Part shown: in pieces, positions 31,789-41,470 of the stretch
Layout: the number at the start of each line of letters is the position of its first letter
Position numbering within the stretch: position 1 is the stretch's first letter
Source of the DNA: Oscillospiraceae bacterium
GTDB lineage: Bacteria > Bacillota > Clostridia > Oscillospirales > Oscillospiraceae
Reading direction: 5' to 3'
DNA length: 64,000 nt
NCBI GenBank assembly: GCA_015067765.1
Contig: SVLV01000002.1
Coordinates: forward strand, 62,001-126,000
Notes under the pieces: model-generated
What the model was told of the DNA's origin: nothing
Database searches by the model: none
What the model saw: only the letters and a program-made list of their open reading frames with translations
Translations under genes and position numbers: made by a program

Positions 31789-34023
31789 TTACTTCTTCTT
31801 GATCTTGTTCAGCTGGGCATTCATCTCCAGCAGCTGCTCCTTGGTCATTTCCATGCCCATCATGCCGCCGGCCATGGAGATCAGGCGCAGAACGGTGAAA
31901 CCGCCCATCATCTGCATCATGTTGTCGTTCAGTTCGAAGCCGGCAACCTTCTCGCCCTTCTTGGGCATCATCTTGGCAACCATACCCATAAAGAACAGCT
32001 TGCCCTTCATGGTAGCCATGATGTCGCCGATCTTATCGTTGAGGGAGAAGTAGCCCTCAACCTCATTGATGTCAAACCAGTTAAGGATGGCACCCTTCTC
32101 CTGCAGGCGGTAGGCATTGTTGAACTCAGCAACCTTGCGGATGACACTCTCGTCCTGATAGTCGCCGGCAACGGCCACCAGCTTGGTCTCCTCAGCGGTG
32201 TTGGGCACGTCGAAGTAGAAGAAATGATCCTCAGCGGCCTTCTTCCCCAGGGAAACACCATTGGCGAACAGCTCCACCTCAGGCAGGTTGGAATAAACGG
32301 TGACCTTGGTCACATCTTCCACACGGTCGATGTAACGCTTGCCGCACAGGTGAACGAAGGGATCATCAGACAGCCATGCCTTGTAGGCATAGAAGGAATC
32401 CTTCTTGTACTTGCGGTCGAAGGTCATCAGACCCTTGTGGTTCTGGCCGTTCTCGCCGCCCTCATTACGGGCGTCAGCACCGAAGTCGAACATGTTCCAC
32501 ACATGGGTGGCCCAGATGTACTTACGGGTGAACAGTTGCTTGATCAGCTCCTCATGATAATAGGCCTGATATTCCTCGGTGTAGTCACCCTGGGTGGGCT
32601 TGGAGGTGTGCCAGTTCAGGGCCTCGCAGCCATACTCGGAGCAGCCGATGGGAATATTGGGATAAGTGGCATGGAACTTATCGAACCAGGGGCCGTTCAT
32701 GGAGGTGTCACCGCCGTACCAGCCGAAGTAGTGGTTGTAGGAGACCACATCGGGGATCTGGATATAGGGATCGGTAATGGGGCACATGGAGACGGAAGCG
32801 ATGGTGGTCAGACGGGTCTTATCCATCTCATGGCACATATCGTTCAGGATGTTGTGATTTTCCAGCAGATCCTCGGTAGAGCCGGCAATGGTGATCTCGT
32901 TGGACAGACCCCAAACAACGATGGAGGGGTGGTTGTAGTTCTGAACAACCAGTTCCTTCATCTGGGAGATGGTGTTTTCCCGTGCGGTAGGCATATGTTT
33001 GGAGATGTAGGGGATCTCAGCCCAGATGACCAGACCCTTCTCATCGCACAGATCGTAGAAATACTGGTCGTGCTGATAGTGGGCCAGACGGATGGTGGTG
33101 CAGCCCACTTCGCAGATCAGCTCGATATCCTCCTCGTGATGCTCGGGCAGCAGGGCATTACCAATGCCCCACCGGTCCTGATGACGGGAAACACCGCGCA
33201 GAGGATACTCCTCACCGTTGAGGATGAAGCCATTCTCAGGATCAATCTTGAAGGTACGGCAGCCAAAGCGGGTGCTGACGCAGTCAATCACATTGCCATC
33301 TTCCAGCAGCTCGATCTTGGCGGTATAAAGATAGGGATCTTTGCGGCCGTGCCACAGATGTACCTCAGGGATATACAGCTCCACCATGGTGTCATCGCAC
33401 TCCACACTGGCAACCTCGCAGCCGCAGGCGGAGGAGATGGTGTAGCGCAGGGACTGACCCATCTTGCTGTTGGTGAGCCAGGTCTCGATGGTGACACGGG
33501 CATCCTTGTCCTCCACGATGGGGGTAACAGCAAGGCCAGGGCCGCCGTAGTAATCCAGATCAAAGTGGGAATTGGCCACACAAATCAGGTTCACATTGCG
33601 GTACAGGCCGCCATAGAAGGTGAAGTCAGCAGTCTGGGGATAAACCGTCTCGTTGGCGCTGTTGTCCACCGCGATGACCAGCAGGCTGGAGACACCCAGA
33701 TGCTCGGTGATATTGACACGCCAGGTGGAGTAGCCGCCGTCGTGGTGAGCCAGATGCTTGCCATCCAGATACACATCGGCGGAGGAGTTGGCACCGCACA
33801 GCTCCAGATAATACTGGTCTGCCACGGGCAGGTCAGCCTTTACGATGGTCTTGGCATAGTAGGCAGTACCGCGGAAATAGTCGTTGTCGCCGTCCTGGCC
33901 GTCGATGGCATTCCAGGAGTGGGGCAGATTGACCCAGTTCCAGTCAGCGGGCATGGAAGCGGGCACAGCGGAAGCTTGCTTGGTGAATGCCCACTTGCTG
34001 TTCAGATTCAGTACAGTTCTCAT
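31789..34023 (-). CDS. GH2 glycosidase, likely beta-glucuronidase/beta-galactosidase, with Met-rich C-terminal extension
   Basis: NLPHSWNAIDGQDG, WGLSNEIT acid/base, GCSEYG nucleophile, QNHKGLMTFDRKYKKDSFYAYKAW; ATG at 34023 with RBS aaggagg (track start 34116). Confidence 0.88.
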   Translation of the reverse strand: MRTVLNLNSKWAFTKQASAVPASMPADWNWVNLPHSWNAIDGQDGDNDYFRGTAYYAKTIVKADLPVADQYYLELCGANSSADVYLDGKHLAHHDGGYSTWRVNITEHLGVSSLLVIAVDNSANETVYPQTADFTFYGGLYRNVNLICVANSHFDLDYYGGPGLAVTPIVEDKDARVTIETWLTNSKMGQSLRYTISSACGCEVASVECDDTMVELYIPEVHLWHGRKDPYLYTAKIELLEDGNVIDCVSTRFGCRTFKIDPENGFILNGEEYPLRGVSRHQDRWGIGNALLPEHHEEDIELICEVGCTTIRLAHYQHDQYFYDLCDEKGLVIWAEIPYISKHMPTARENTISQMKELVVQNYNHPSIVVWGLSNEITIAGSTEDLLENHNILNDMCHEMDKTRLTTIASVSMCPITDPYIQIPDVVSYNHYFGWYGGDTSMNGPWFDKFHATYPNIPIGCSEYGCEALNWHTSKPTQGDYTEEYQAYYHEELIKQLFTRKYIWATHVWNMFDFGADARNEGGENGQNHKGLMTFDRKYKKDSFYAYKAWLSDDPFVHLCGKRYIDRVEDVTKVTVYSNLPEVELFANGVSLGKKAAEDHFFYFDVPNTAEETKLVAVAGDYQDESVIRKVAEFNNAYRLQEKGAILNWFDINEVEGYFSLNDKIGDIMATMKGKLFFMGMVAKMMPKKGEKVAGFELNDNMMQMMGGFTVLRLISMAGGMMGMEMTKEQLLEMNAQLNKIKKK

Positions 34024-34057
34024 GGGAAGGGACCTCCTTGTTAGAAATATGATTGCG

Positions 34058-34093
34058 AAAAAACGGCAGGCAGACCATATGACCTGCCTGCCG
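34058..34093 (-). terminator. Terminator/attenuator between GPH transporter and GH2 gene
   Basis: CGGCAGGCAG...CTGCCTGCCG followed by TTTTTT on the minus strand. Confidence 0.75.
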
Positions 34094-34134
34094 CTTTGAT
34101 TGGACGATAGCAGCAAAATGTTTATACGATTTGC

Positions 34135-35613
34135 TTAGTTGGATGCCTTGCGTGCAGCCAGCTCCTCGTTCATCTTGGCCATGGTCTTCTTGTCCAGGTT
34201 GTAGATGACGGCAATGCCGATGAACTGCATAACAGCGGAGAACAGGTACAGGCCTGCAACCAGCCAGCACATGTTGTAGGAGGTAGCAGCAGACTGACCG
34301 CCGGTACCCAGATCGGACACATAACCCAGAGCGCCCATGATCAGCAGAACGATGGAGGGGCCAACGCCCTGAGCCAGCTTACGGAAGAAGGAATGCAGGG
34401 AGTAAACGGTACCCTCTTCGCGCTTGCCGGTCTTCCACTCGTTGTAGTCGATAGCATCGGCCATCAGAGCCCAGGACACGCAGGTGTACACGCCCATACC
34501 GACACCGAAGACAACCAGACCCAGCATGTAGAGAATCAGAGCAACGCTCTTGTTGGGGACCATGGGGAATACCAACATGATCACACCGCCGACCATGGAA
34601 ACGATGGTACCGGCAACAGAGGCTTCCTTCTTACCGAACTTGTTAACGATCTTCTTAATGAAGGGCATGAACAGGAACATGGGCAGGAAGCCGATCAGCA
34701 TAACAACACCGGACAGCTGAGCCATACCGAAGTAGGTAGCGAACATGATGGTGTTGGCGGTGGAAGCGGACTGCATACCCAGGAACATACCCATAGCAGC
34801 CAGAGTGGCACCGACAGCGGGACGGTTCTTCATGAAGTTGGCAAAAGCGGAAACAACGCTGAACTTCTCGCCGCCCTCACCGGCCTTGACGGAGTTCTCG
34901 TCGACGCGGATAGTGATATTCTTCAGCATGAACTGGAAGGCGATGAAGCCCAGACCGCCCATCAGCAGAGCAGCCAGGAACACGCGGTCACCCAGCAGAG
35001 TCTCAACCTGAACACCAGTCTCAGGATTCAGAATGGGGTTGCCGGCAGCGTCAACTTCCTTGCGCCAAATGATCATGGGCAGGATGATGCCGGGGATCAT
35101 ACCACCGACCATGGAGCCCACGGAACGCCAAGTGGACAGCTGAGCGCGCTCACCGGGATCCTCAGTGACCAGAGACAGCATGGAGCCGTACGGAACGTTA
35201 GCAACCGTGTAAGCAGCATCCCAAATGATATAGCCAACGATGAACAGGACGGCCTTGATCACAACGGGAGCGTTGGGGAAGGGCAGGAACACAGCGGCGC
35301 CGGCAAACAGCAGGCCGCAGGAACCCACGAAGATGTACTGCTTGAACTTGCCACGCTTGTAAGCTCTTCTGTCGGCGTCGATCATGGAGCCGATGATGGG
35401 ATCGTTGACAGCGTCCCAGATCTGCACCAGCAGCAGCAGGATGGACAGCAGACCGGTTTCCAGCATCATGTAGACCAGCCAGAAGGTCTGAACGGTGCCC
35501 TTCAGGGCGAAGCTCATGTTACAACCAAAGTCACCGGCAGCATAAGCGACCTTGTCGCGCATGCCAAACTTGCGGTAACCCTTGGCGTCGAGCTGTACGG
35601 GTTTCTTTGCCAT
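34135..35613 (-). CDS. GPH-family (glycoside-pentoside-hexuronide:cation) symporter
   Basis: MAKKPVQLDAKGYRKFGMRDKVAYAAGDFGCNMSFALKG...; MelB-like; ATG at 35613 (track start 35754). Confidence 0.88.
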   Translation of the reverse strand: MAKKPVQLDAKGYRKFGMRDKVAYAAGDFGCNMSFALKGTVQTFWLVYMMLETGLLSILLLLVQIWDAVNDPIIGSMIDADRRAYKRGKFKQYIFVGSCGLLFAGAAVFLPFPNAPVVIKAVLFIVGYIIWDAAYTVANVPYGSMLSLVTEDPGERAQLSTWRSVGSMVGGMIPGIILPMIIWRKEVDAAGNPILNPETGVQVETLLGDRVFLAALLMGGLGFIAFQFMLKNITIRVDENSVKAGEGGEKFSVVSAFANFMKNRPAVGATLAAMGMFLGMQSASTANTIMFATYFGMAQLSGVVMLIGFLPMFLFMPFIKKIVNKFGKKEASVAGTIVSMVGGVIMLVFPMVPNKSVALILYMLGLVVFGVGMGVYTCVSWALMADAIDYNEWKTGKREEGTVYSLHSFFRKLAQGVGPSIVLLIMGALGYVSDLGTGGQSAATSYNMCWLVAGLYLFSAVMQFIGIAVIYNLDKKTMAKMNEELAARKASN

Positions 35614-35836
35614 AATGATTTCCTCTTTTCCTTTTTTTGTAATCTGCCGCAACTGTATACAGAATGGCAGAAATATACAAATATATAGTACCAAAAAGAC
35701 ATGAAAGACGTGAGTAATATTTTTGGCCATTTCTGCAAAAATTTCACATGACATCTTGCAAATGAGGCCGAATTATATGATAATAAAAAATAAATGCTGG
35801 AAAATCTGTGCAGACTATCCAAAAGGAGGGTGCAGG

Positions 35837-37081
35837 ATGTTTTACCAAACCGAGATCACATATCTGACCAGAGCATTGAAGAAGCTGCATTTGGACACCA
35901 CACAGATCAGAATCGACGATTCGGCACAGCAGCATCTCTCGTTCGGCCTGGAACCGGCATCCCTGCAGGACGCATCCTTTGAGCGGGCATTTTATGAGAT
36001 GCTGCACCGCGCAAAAGATCGTACCATCTATAAGATGTCGGATGCGCTGATGTCTACCTATCTTGTTATCCTGCTTCCCCAGACAGAAGAGAGAGTTGCC
36101 CTGGTGATTGGGCCGTATTTGACCAGTGAACCCACAAGAGAGCAGCTTTTTGAGGCAGCTGAGCGCATAAAGCTTCCCACGGCAGAGATTTCAAAACTGG
36201 AAACCTATTTTGGGCGGACTCCTGTTATCCGGGAGGAGAATCTCCTCCTGGCAATGTTACACACACTGGGCGAGACCATGTGGGGAGAAGAGAATGCCTA
36301 TGAGACTATGGATCTGAACTGGGAACTGGGCGAGTACTCCCAACGGAATATGGATCACAATCCTCATCGTGCGGAAGAGATGCTGGAACGGATGAGACAG
36401 ATGGAGCAGCGCTATGCCTTTGAAAATGAGCTGATGGACCGCGTGTCCCGGGGAATGACCCACCGCGCAGAAGTGATGATCAGCGGGATTGCCACAGGAA
36501 TGATGGAGCAGAGGCAGGCAGATCCGGTGCGCAATATCAAAAACTATGGAATCATCGCCAATACCCTACTGCGCAAGGCGGCCGAGCGAGGAGGGGTACA
36601 CCCGGTGCACCTGGATGCCGTGTCGGCCAAGTTCAGTTCCCGGCTGGAGAATGTGATGAAGGTCACCGAGGGACATGAACTGCTGGGAGAGATGGTGCGG
36701 AGTTATTGCCGTCTGGTGCGCAAGCATGCGACGCAGCAGTATTCGCCGCTGATCCAGAAGACGATCGCCTATATGGAGGCGGATCTCTCTGCCGATCTGA
36801 GTCTCAGCCATTTGGCGCAGGTGCAGAATATCAATGCCAGCTATTTATCCGGCCTGTTTCGTCGGGAAACCGGAAAAACCATCACGGAACATGTCAACGA
36901 AAAGCGTATGGAACTGGCTGCTCATTTGCTGCGCAGTACACACCTGCAGATTCAGACAATTGCACAGCACTGTGGTATCTCTGATGCCAATTATTTCTCC
37001 AAAGTGTTTAAGCGCATCTATTTGGTTACACCGAAAGAATTCCGGGAAAGCACCCAAAATTATTTTCGGCGCAAGGAGTAG
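35837..37081 (+). CDS. AraC-family transcriptional regulator
   Basis: C-terminal LSLSHLAQVQNINASYLSGLFRRETGKTITEHVNEKRM...IQTIAQHCGISDANYFSKVFKRIYLVTPKEFR. Confidence 0.92.
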   Translation: MFYQTEITYLTRALKKLHLDTTQIRIDDSAQQHLSFGLEPASLQDASFERAFYEMLHRAKDRTIYKMSDALMSTYLVILLPQTEERVALVIGPYLTSEPTREQLFEAAERIKLPTAEISKLETYFGRTPVIREENLLLAMLHTLGETMWGEENAYETMDLNWELGEYSQRNMDHNPHRAEEMLERMRQMEQRYAFENELMDRVSRGMTHRAEVMISGIATGMMEQRQADPVRNIKNYGIIANTLLRKAAERGGVHPVHLDAVSAKFSSRLENVMKVTEGHELLGEMVRSYCRLVRKHATQQYSPLIQKTIAYMEADLSADLSLSHLAQVQNINASYLSGLFRRETGKTITEHVNEKRMELAAHLLRSTHLQIQTIAQHCGISDANYFSKVFKRIYLVTPKEFRESTQNYFRRKE

Positions 37082-37084
37082 GCC

Positions 37085-37912
37085 CTATTCGATATGAGGG
37101 GCATCCTCCCGGGGCGCATGGCCGAAATGTGCCCGGTAGGCACGGTAGAAGGAGGAGTAGTCCAAAAAGCCGCAGGCAATGCAGGCGTTGCCTGCAGATT
37201 CCCCGCGCTGGATCATAGCGCGTGCCGCCAGAAGCCGCTTGATGGTCACATATTCCCAGAAGGAGGATCCGGTGGTTTGCTGGAAGATCCGGCTGATCTG
37301 CGACCTGCTGCGGTAAAAGGTGTCCGCAAGAAACTGCAGGGAGAGGGGCTCGAAGAGATGCTCGTTCACATAGGAGACCACTTTTCCATGGAGTGATTGC
37401 GATTCAAATGATGTGAAGCTATTATCCTTGTCATAGAAACTTTGTAATGTGGTGAGAAAAAGCATCAGTCGGGCAGTCAGATTCAAGCGGACATTGGGAA
37501 TATCCGCAAAGGAAAAACCGGAAAAAGCAGCCCGGAGGCGACCTTCGGGGTCCTCAGAAGCCGGGTAGCAGTTGTGCTGCCCCAGGGGGCGATCCAGGAA
37601 TGGACGAAGAAGATGACTGTCCGGAGCCAGCTGCTCTAAAAGAGCGGGAGAGAAGTGGATGGCGATCCGCTCGTAGGGCTCATCAGGGCTGATGGTCAGC
37701 GTATGGGTCTCTGCACTGCGCATGATCAGAATGTCCCTGGGCTGCAAGGGATAGGAGGTTCCTTCTATCAGATAGCTGCCATGGCCGGAGAGAAAATAAT
37801 AGATCTCCATCCACTCATGGGCATGCATCACATAGTCTTCCTGGCGGGGAGCGGGATCCAATGTGTGGTGACTGTACAAGCGGTCGTCACGATAGGAAAA
37901 AATATGTGGCAT
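37085..37912 (-). CDS. AraC-family transcriptional regulator with cupin-type N-terminus
   Basis: HAHEWMEIYYFLSGHGSYLIEGTSYPL...; C-terminal HTH FLDYSSFYRAYRAHFGHAP. Confidence 0.92.
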   Translation of the reverse strand: MPHIFSYRDDRLYSHHTLDPAPRQEDYVMHAHEWMEIYYFLSGHGSYLIEGTSYPLQPRDILIMRSAETHTLTISPDEPYERIAIHFSPALLEQLAPDSHLLRPFLDRPLGQHNCYPASEDPEGRLRAAFSGFSFADIPNVRLNLTARLMLFLTTLQSFYDKDNSFTSFESQSLHGKVVSYVNEHLFEPLSLQFLADTFYRSRSQISRIFQQTTGSSFWEYVTIKRLLAARAMIQRGESAGNACIACGFLDYSSFYRAYRAHFGHAPREDAPHIE

Positions 37913-37984
37913 GTGTTCACCTCCGTCATTTTTTAATTACCATAGCATATAATGCGCCATTTTGCAATGTCAGATGATGGAAAA

Positions 37985-38025
37985 TGCAATTCCATTGTAA
38001 ATTGTATTGCGGTACAATGATTGCA
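37985..38025. promoter_or_regulatory. Dyad-symmetric operator candidate upstream of the uronate operon
   Basis: TGCAAT-tcc-ATTGTA ... TACAAT-g-ATTGCA between the divergent AraC gene and the sugar kinase. Confidence 0.45.
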
Positions 38026-38078
38026 TAAAAAGTAAAATACATTAAATTTAAAATAGTTTAAGAAGGGAATGTATTGTT

Positions 38079-39158
38079 ATGGAACTGAATCTGCGCAAAA
38101 ACTGCCGTTACGCCATTGCATGTCCCACCAGCATGGGTGTGCGCATCACTCCGGACAACCGTATGGCTGTCCATGCCAGCAACCACTTCTACATGCAGGC
38201 CACCAGCGCTGAGAGCAATGTGCTGAATGTGGCATCTTCCCTGGGCAATGAGTGCCTGGTGCTGACCAAGTTTGTCAAGGGCAGCCCCATCGCTCAGTTT
38301 ATCAAGAATGATCTGCGCTCCCGCAATATCAACTTTGAGGGGGTTGAGGTGGATCAGGGCGGCCCCTGGGGCTATCGCCATCAGTTCAACATTGCAGATA
38401 GTGGCTTCGGTATGCGTGCTCCCCGCGTGTGGAACGACCGCGCCGGTGAGGTTGGCACCACGCTGAGTGCTGACGAGTTTGATTTTGAGCGCATCTTTGG
38501 TGCCGAGGGTGTTGCCATCCTGCACATCTCCGGTCTGATTGCCGCTATGAGCCGCTCCACCACCGAGTTCTGCCTGGCTTGCGCCCGCGCTGCCAAGGAG
38601 CACGGTACCCTCGTCTCCTTTGACCTGAATCACCGCGCTACTTTCTGGAAGGGCCGCGAGGAGGAACTGCATGCTGCATTCCACGAGATCGCTTCCGTGG
38701 CCGATATTCTGGTGGGCAACGAAGAGGACTTCCAGCTGTGCCTGGGCTTTACCGGTCCTGAAGCCGGCGGCAAGGATCTGTCCGGCAAGATCGAGAGTTT
38801 CAAGGGTATGATCCGCGAGGTCAAGGCCAAGTATCCCAACGCAAAGGTATATGGCACCACCCTGCGCCAGGTCATCAGTGCCAACGAGCACATGTGGGGC
38901 TGCCTGCTCCATGCTGACGACGAGTGGTGCGTGGAGGAACCCCGCAACATTCAGGTGATGGATCGTATCGGCGGCGGCGACGGCTTTACCGGCGGCCTGC
39001 TGTACGGTCTGCTGCAGGGCTGGGAGCCCGCCAAGTGCGCTCAGTTCGGTTGGGCCACTGGTGTTCTGGCCGCCAGCAGTCTCAACGACTATGCCCAGCC
39101 CGCCGATGAGAAGCAGGTTTGGGATATCTATGCCGGCAATGCCCGCGTACAGAGATAA
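38079..39158 (+). CDS. PfkB-family sugar-acid kinase (2-keto-3-deoxygluconate kinase-like; substrate uncertain)
   Basis: SFDLNHRATFWKG; DRIGGGDGFTGGLLYGLLQG ribokinase signature. Confidence 0.88.
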   Translation: MELNLRKNCRYAIACPTSMGVRITPDNRMAVHASNHFYMQATSAESNVLNVASSLGNECLVLTKFVKGSPIAQFIKNDLRSRNINFEGVEVDQGGPWGYRHQFNIADSGFGMRAPRVWNDRAGEVGTTLSADEFDFERIFGAEGVAILHISGLIAAMSRSTTEFCLACARAAKEHGTLVSFDLNHRATFWKGREEELHAAFHEIASVADILVGNEEDFQLCLGFTGPEAGGKDLSGKIESFKGMIREVKAKYPNAKVYGTTLRQVISANEHMWGCLLHADDEWCVEEPRNIQVMDRIGGGDGFTGGLLYGLLQGWEPAKCAQFGWATGVLAASSLNDYAQPADEKQVWDIYAGNARVQR

Positions 39159-39176
39159 CAGAGGAGGAAGAGAAAC

Positions 39177-40628
39177 ATGAAGAAAGCTGATATTGGTCTG
39201 GTCGGTCTGGCCGTCATGGGTGAAAACCTGGTCATGAATATGGAGTCCAAGGGCTTCACCGTGGCCGTCTATAACCGTACTACTGAGAAGGTCAAGGCCT
39301 TTGTGGAAGGCCGCGCTGCCGGTAAGAATATCATCGGATGCTACAGCATCGAGGAACTGGTTTCCAATTTGGAGAAGCCCCGCAAGGTCTTTATGATGGT
39401 CAAGGCCGGTCAGGCAGTGGACCAGTTGATCGAGCAGCTGCTGCCCCTGCTGGAGGAGGGCGACATCCTTATCGACGGCGGCAACAGCCATTTCCCCGAC
39501 ACCATCCGCCGCACCGAGTATGTGGAGAGCAAGGGTCTGCTGTATGTGGGCTGCGGCGTCTCCGGCGGTGAGGAGGGTGCACTGAAGGGTCCCTCCATGA
39601 TGCCCGGTGGTTCTGTGGCTGCCTGGCCCTTCGTGAAGCCCATCTTCCAGGGCGTCTGCGCCAAGGTGGAAGACGGCGCTGCCTGCTGCGATTGGGTTGG
39701 CGAGAATGGTGCCGGTCACTTCGTCAAGATGGTCCATAACGGCATTGAGTATGGTGATATGCAGTTGATCTGCGAGGCTTACCAGCTGATGCGTGACGGT
39801 CTCGGCATGAGCCCCGAGGAGATGCACGAGGTGCTGACTGCTTGGAACGAGACCGAACTGGACAGCTATCTGATCGAGATCACCCGCGACATCCTGGGCT
39901 ACAAGGATGAAAACGGTGAGACCACGGTAAACTACATCCTGGATACTGCCGGCCAGAAGGGTACCGGCAAGTGGACTGCTGTTGCTGCTCTGGATGAGGG
40001 TGTGCCTCTGACCCTGATCGGCGAGGCTGTCTTCTCCCGCTGCCTGTCCGCCATGAAGTCTGAACGTGTGAATGCGGCCAAGGTGTTCCCCAAGAGTATC
40101 CCTGCTTTCGAGGGCGATAAGGCTGCCTTTATCGAGTGCATCCGTAAGGCTCTGTATGCCTCCAAGATCATCTCCTATGCCCAGGGCTATACCCTGATGC
40201 GTACGGCAGCCAAGACCTATGGCTGGAACCTGAACTACGGCGGCATCGCCCTCATGTGGCGCGGCGGCTGCATCATCCGCAGCGTGTTCCTGGGCAAGAT
40301 CAAGGAAGCTTACGATAAGAACCCCGCTCTGGAGAATCTGCTGCTGGATGACTACTTCGCCGAAACCATCAAGACTCTGGTGGATGCATGGCGCGAGGTG
40401 GTTGCCTATGCCGTGAAGATCGGCGTTCCCATGCCCGCATTCTCTTCTGCACTGAACTATTTCGACGGCTACACCACTGAGTGCCTGCCCGCTAACCTGC
40501 TGCAGGCTCAGCGTGATTACTTCGGCGCCCATACCTATGAGCGTATCGATCAGCCCCGCGGAAAGTTCTTCCATACCAACTGGACCGGCCACGGTGGCAA
40601 CACCTCTGCAGGTACCTATAATGCATAA
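39177..40628 (+). CDS. gnd: 6-phosphogluconate dehydrogenase (decarboxylating)
   Basis: IGLVGLAVMGENLVMNMESKGFTVAVYNRT; IDGGNSHFPDT; GVSGGEEGALKGPSMMPGG; FHTNWTGHGG. Confidence 0.96.
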   Translation: MKKADIGLVGLAVMGENLVMNMESKGFTVAVYNRTTEKVKAFVEGRAAGKNIIGCYSIEELVSNLEKPRKVFMMVKAGQAVDQLIEQLLPLLEEGDILIDGGNSHFPDTIRRTEYVESKGLLYVGCGVSGGEEGALKGPSMMPGGSVAAWPFVKPIFQGVCAKVEDGAACCDWVGENGAGHFVKMVHNGIEYGDMQLICEAYQLMRDGLGMSPEEMHEVLTAWNETELDSYLIEITRDILGYKDENGETTVNYILDTAGQKGTGKWTAVAALDEGVPLTLIGEAVFSRCLSAMKSERVNAAKVFPKSIPAFEGDKAAFIECIRKALYASKIISYAQGYTLMRTAAKTYGWNLNYGGIALMWRGGCIIRSVFLGKIKEAYDKNPALENLLLDDYFAETIKTLVDAWREVVAYAVKIGVPMPAFSSALNYFDGYTTECLPANLLQAQRDYFGAHTYERIDQPRGKFFHTNWTGHGGNTSAGTYNA

Positions 40629-41445
40629 GGGCATTATTGCCCTGGATCTGGACGGAACACTGCTGAACTCCGATAAGCAGTTGACTCCCGGTAATTTAAG
40701 CGCTTTGGAGCGTGCTGCGGCGGTGGGCTACGTAATCGTGCCCACCACCGGCCGCTTTTTCGGTGCCATGCCGGAGGTGATCCGTCAGCTTCCGTTTTTG
40801 CGCTATGCCATTACCATCAACGGTGCGCAGGTGGAGGATCTGAAAACCGGGGAAGTGATCTATCGGGCCGAGATGCCATGGCAGCAATGCATTGAACTGA
40901 TGCAGCTGCTGGATACGCTGCCGGTGATCTATGACTGTTATATGGACAACGATGCCTTTATGACAGAGGAGCTGAAGCAGTATATCGATGAGTTTATCTC
41001 CAGTCCCCATTACCGCAAGATGTTCCATGATCTGCGAAAGCCGGTCCCTGAACTGAAGGCTTATCTGGCACAGCGGAAAACGGATATCCAGAAGGTGCAG
41101 TTTTTTATGAAGGATCCTCAGCTGCGTCTGCAGTTGCTGGAGGAGTTGCCCCAACGCTTCGCGGATATCTGCGTGTCTAGCTCGGTACCCGGCAACCTGG
41201 AGGTCAATCAGGCCCGGGCCAATAAGGGAGAGGCGTTGCTGGCTCTTGCGGCGCATCTGGGCCTGAAGAGGGAGGATACCATCTCCTTCGGTGACGGACT
41301 CAACGATATCTCCATGCTGAAGACAGCCGGTATCGGTGTGGCAATGGCCAACGCCTGTCCGGAAGCTCTTGCGGCAGCCGATCGAACGACCCTGTCCTGT
41401 GACGAGGACGGTGTGGCATATGCAATTGATCAAATCTGTTTTTGA
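40621..41445 (+). CDS. Cof-type HAD hydrolase
   Basis: MHKGIIALDLDGTLLNSDKQLTPGN; SFGDGLNDISML; overlaps gnd 3' end (track start 40513). Confidence 0.9.
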   Translation: MHKGIIALDLDGTLLNSDKQLTPGNLSALERAAAVGYVIVPTTGRFFGAMPEVIRQLPFLRYAITINGAQVEDLKTGEVIYRAEMPWQQCIELMQLLDTLPVIYDCYMDNDAFMTEELKQYIDEFISSPHYRKMFHDLRKPVPELKAYLAQRKTDIQKVQFFMKDPQLRLQLLEELPQRFADICVSSSVPGNLEVNQARANKGEALLALAAHLGLKREDTISFGDGLNDISMLKTAGIGVAMANACPEALAAADRTTLSCDEDGVAYAIDQICF

Positions 41446-41470
41446 TGAATGAACGAAAGAGGGTAATGAT

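Noticed and set aside
32224-34044. 606-aa + strand ORF opposite the GH2 gene (also 34393-35688, 38058-40634, 41300-43465)
   Set aside because: Antisense shadows of conserved enzymes and transporters on the opposite strand
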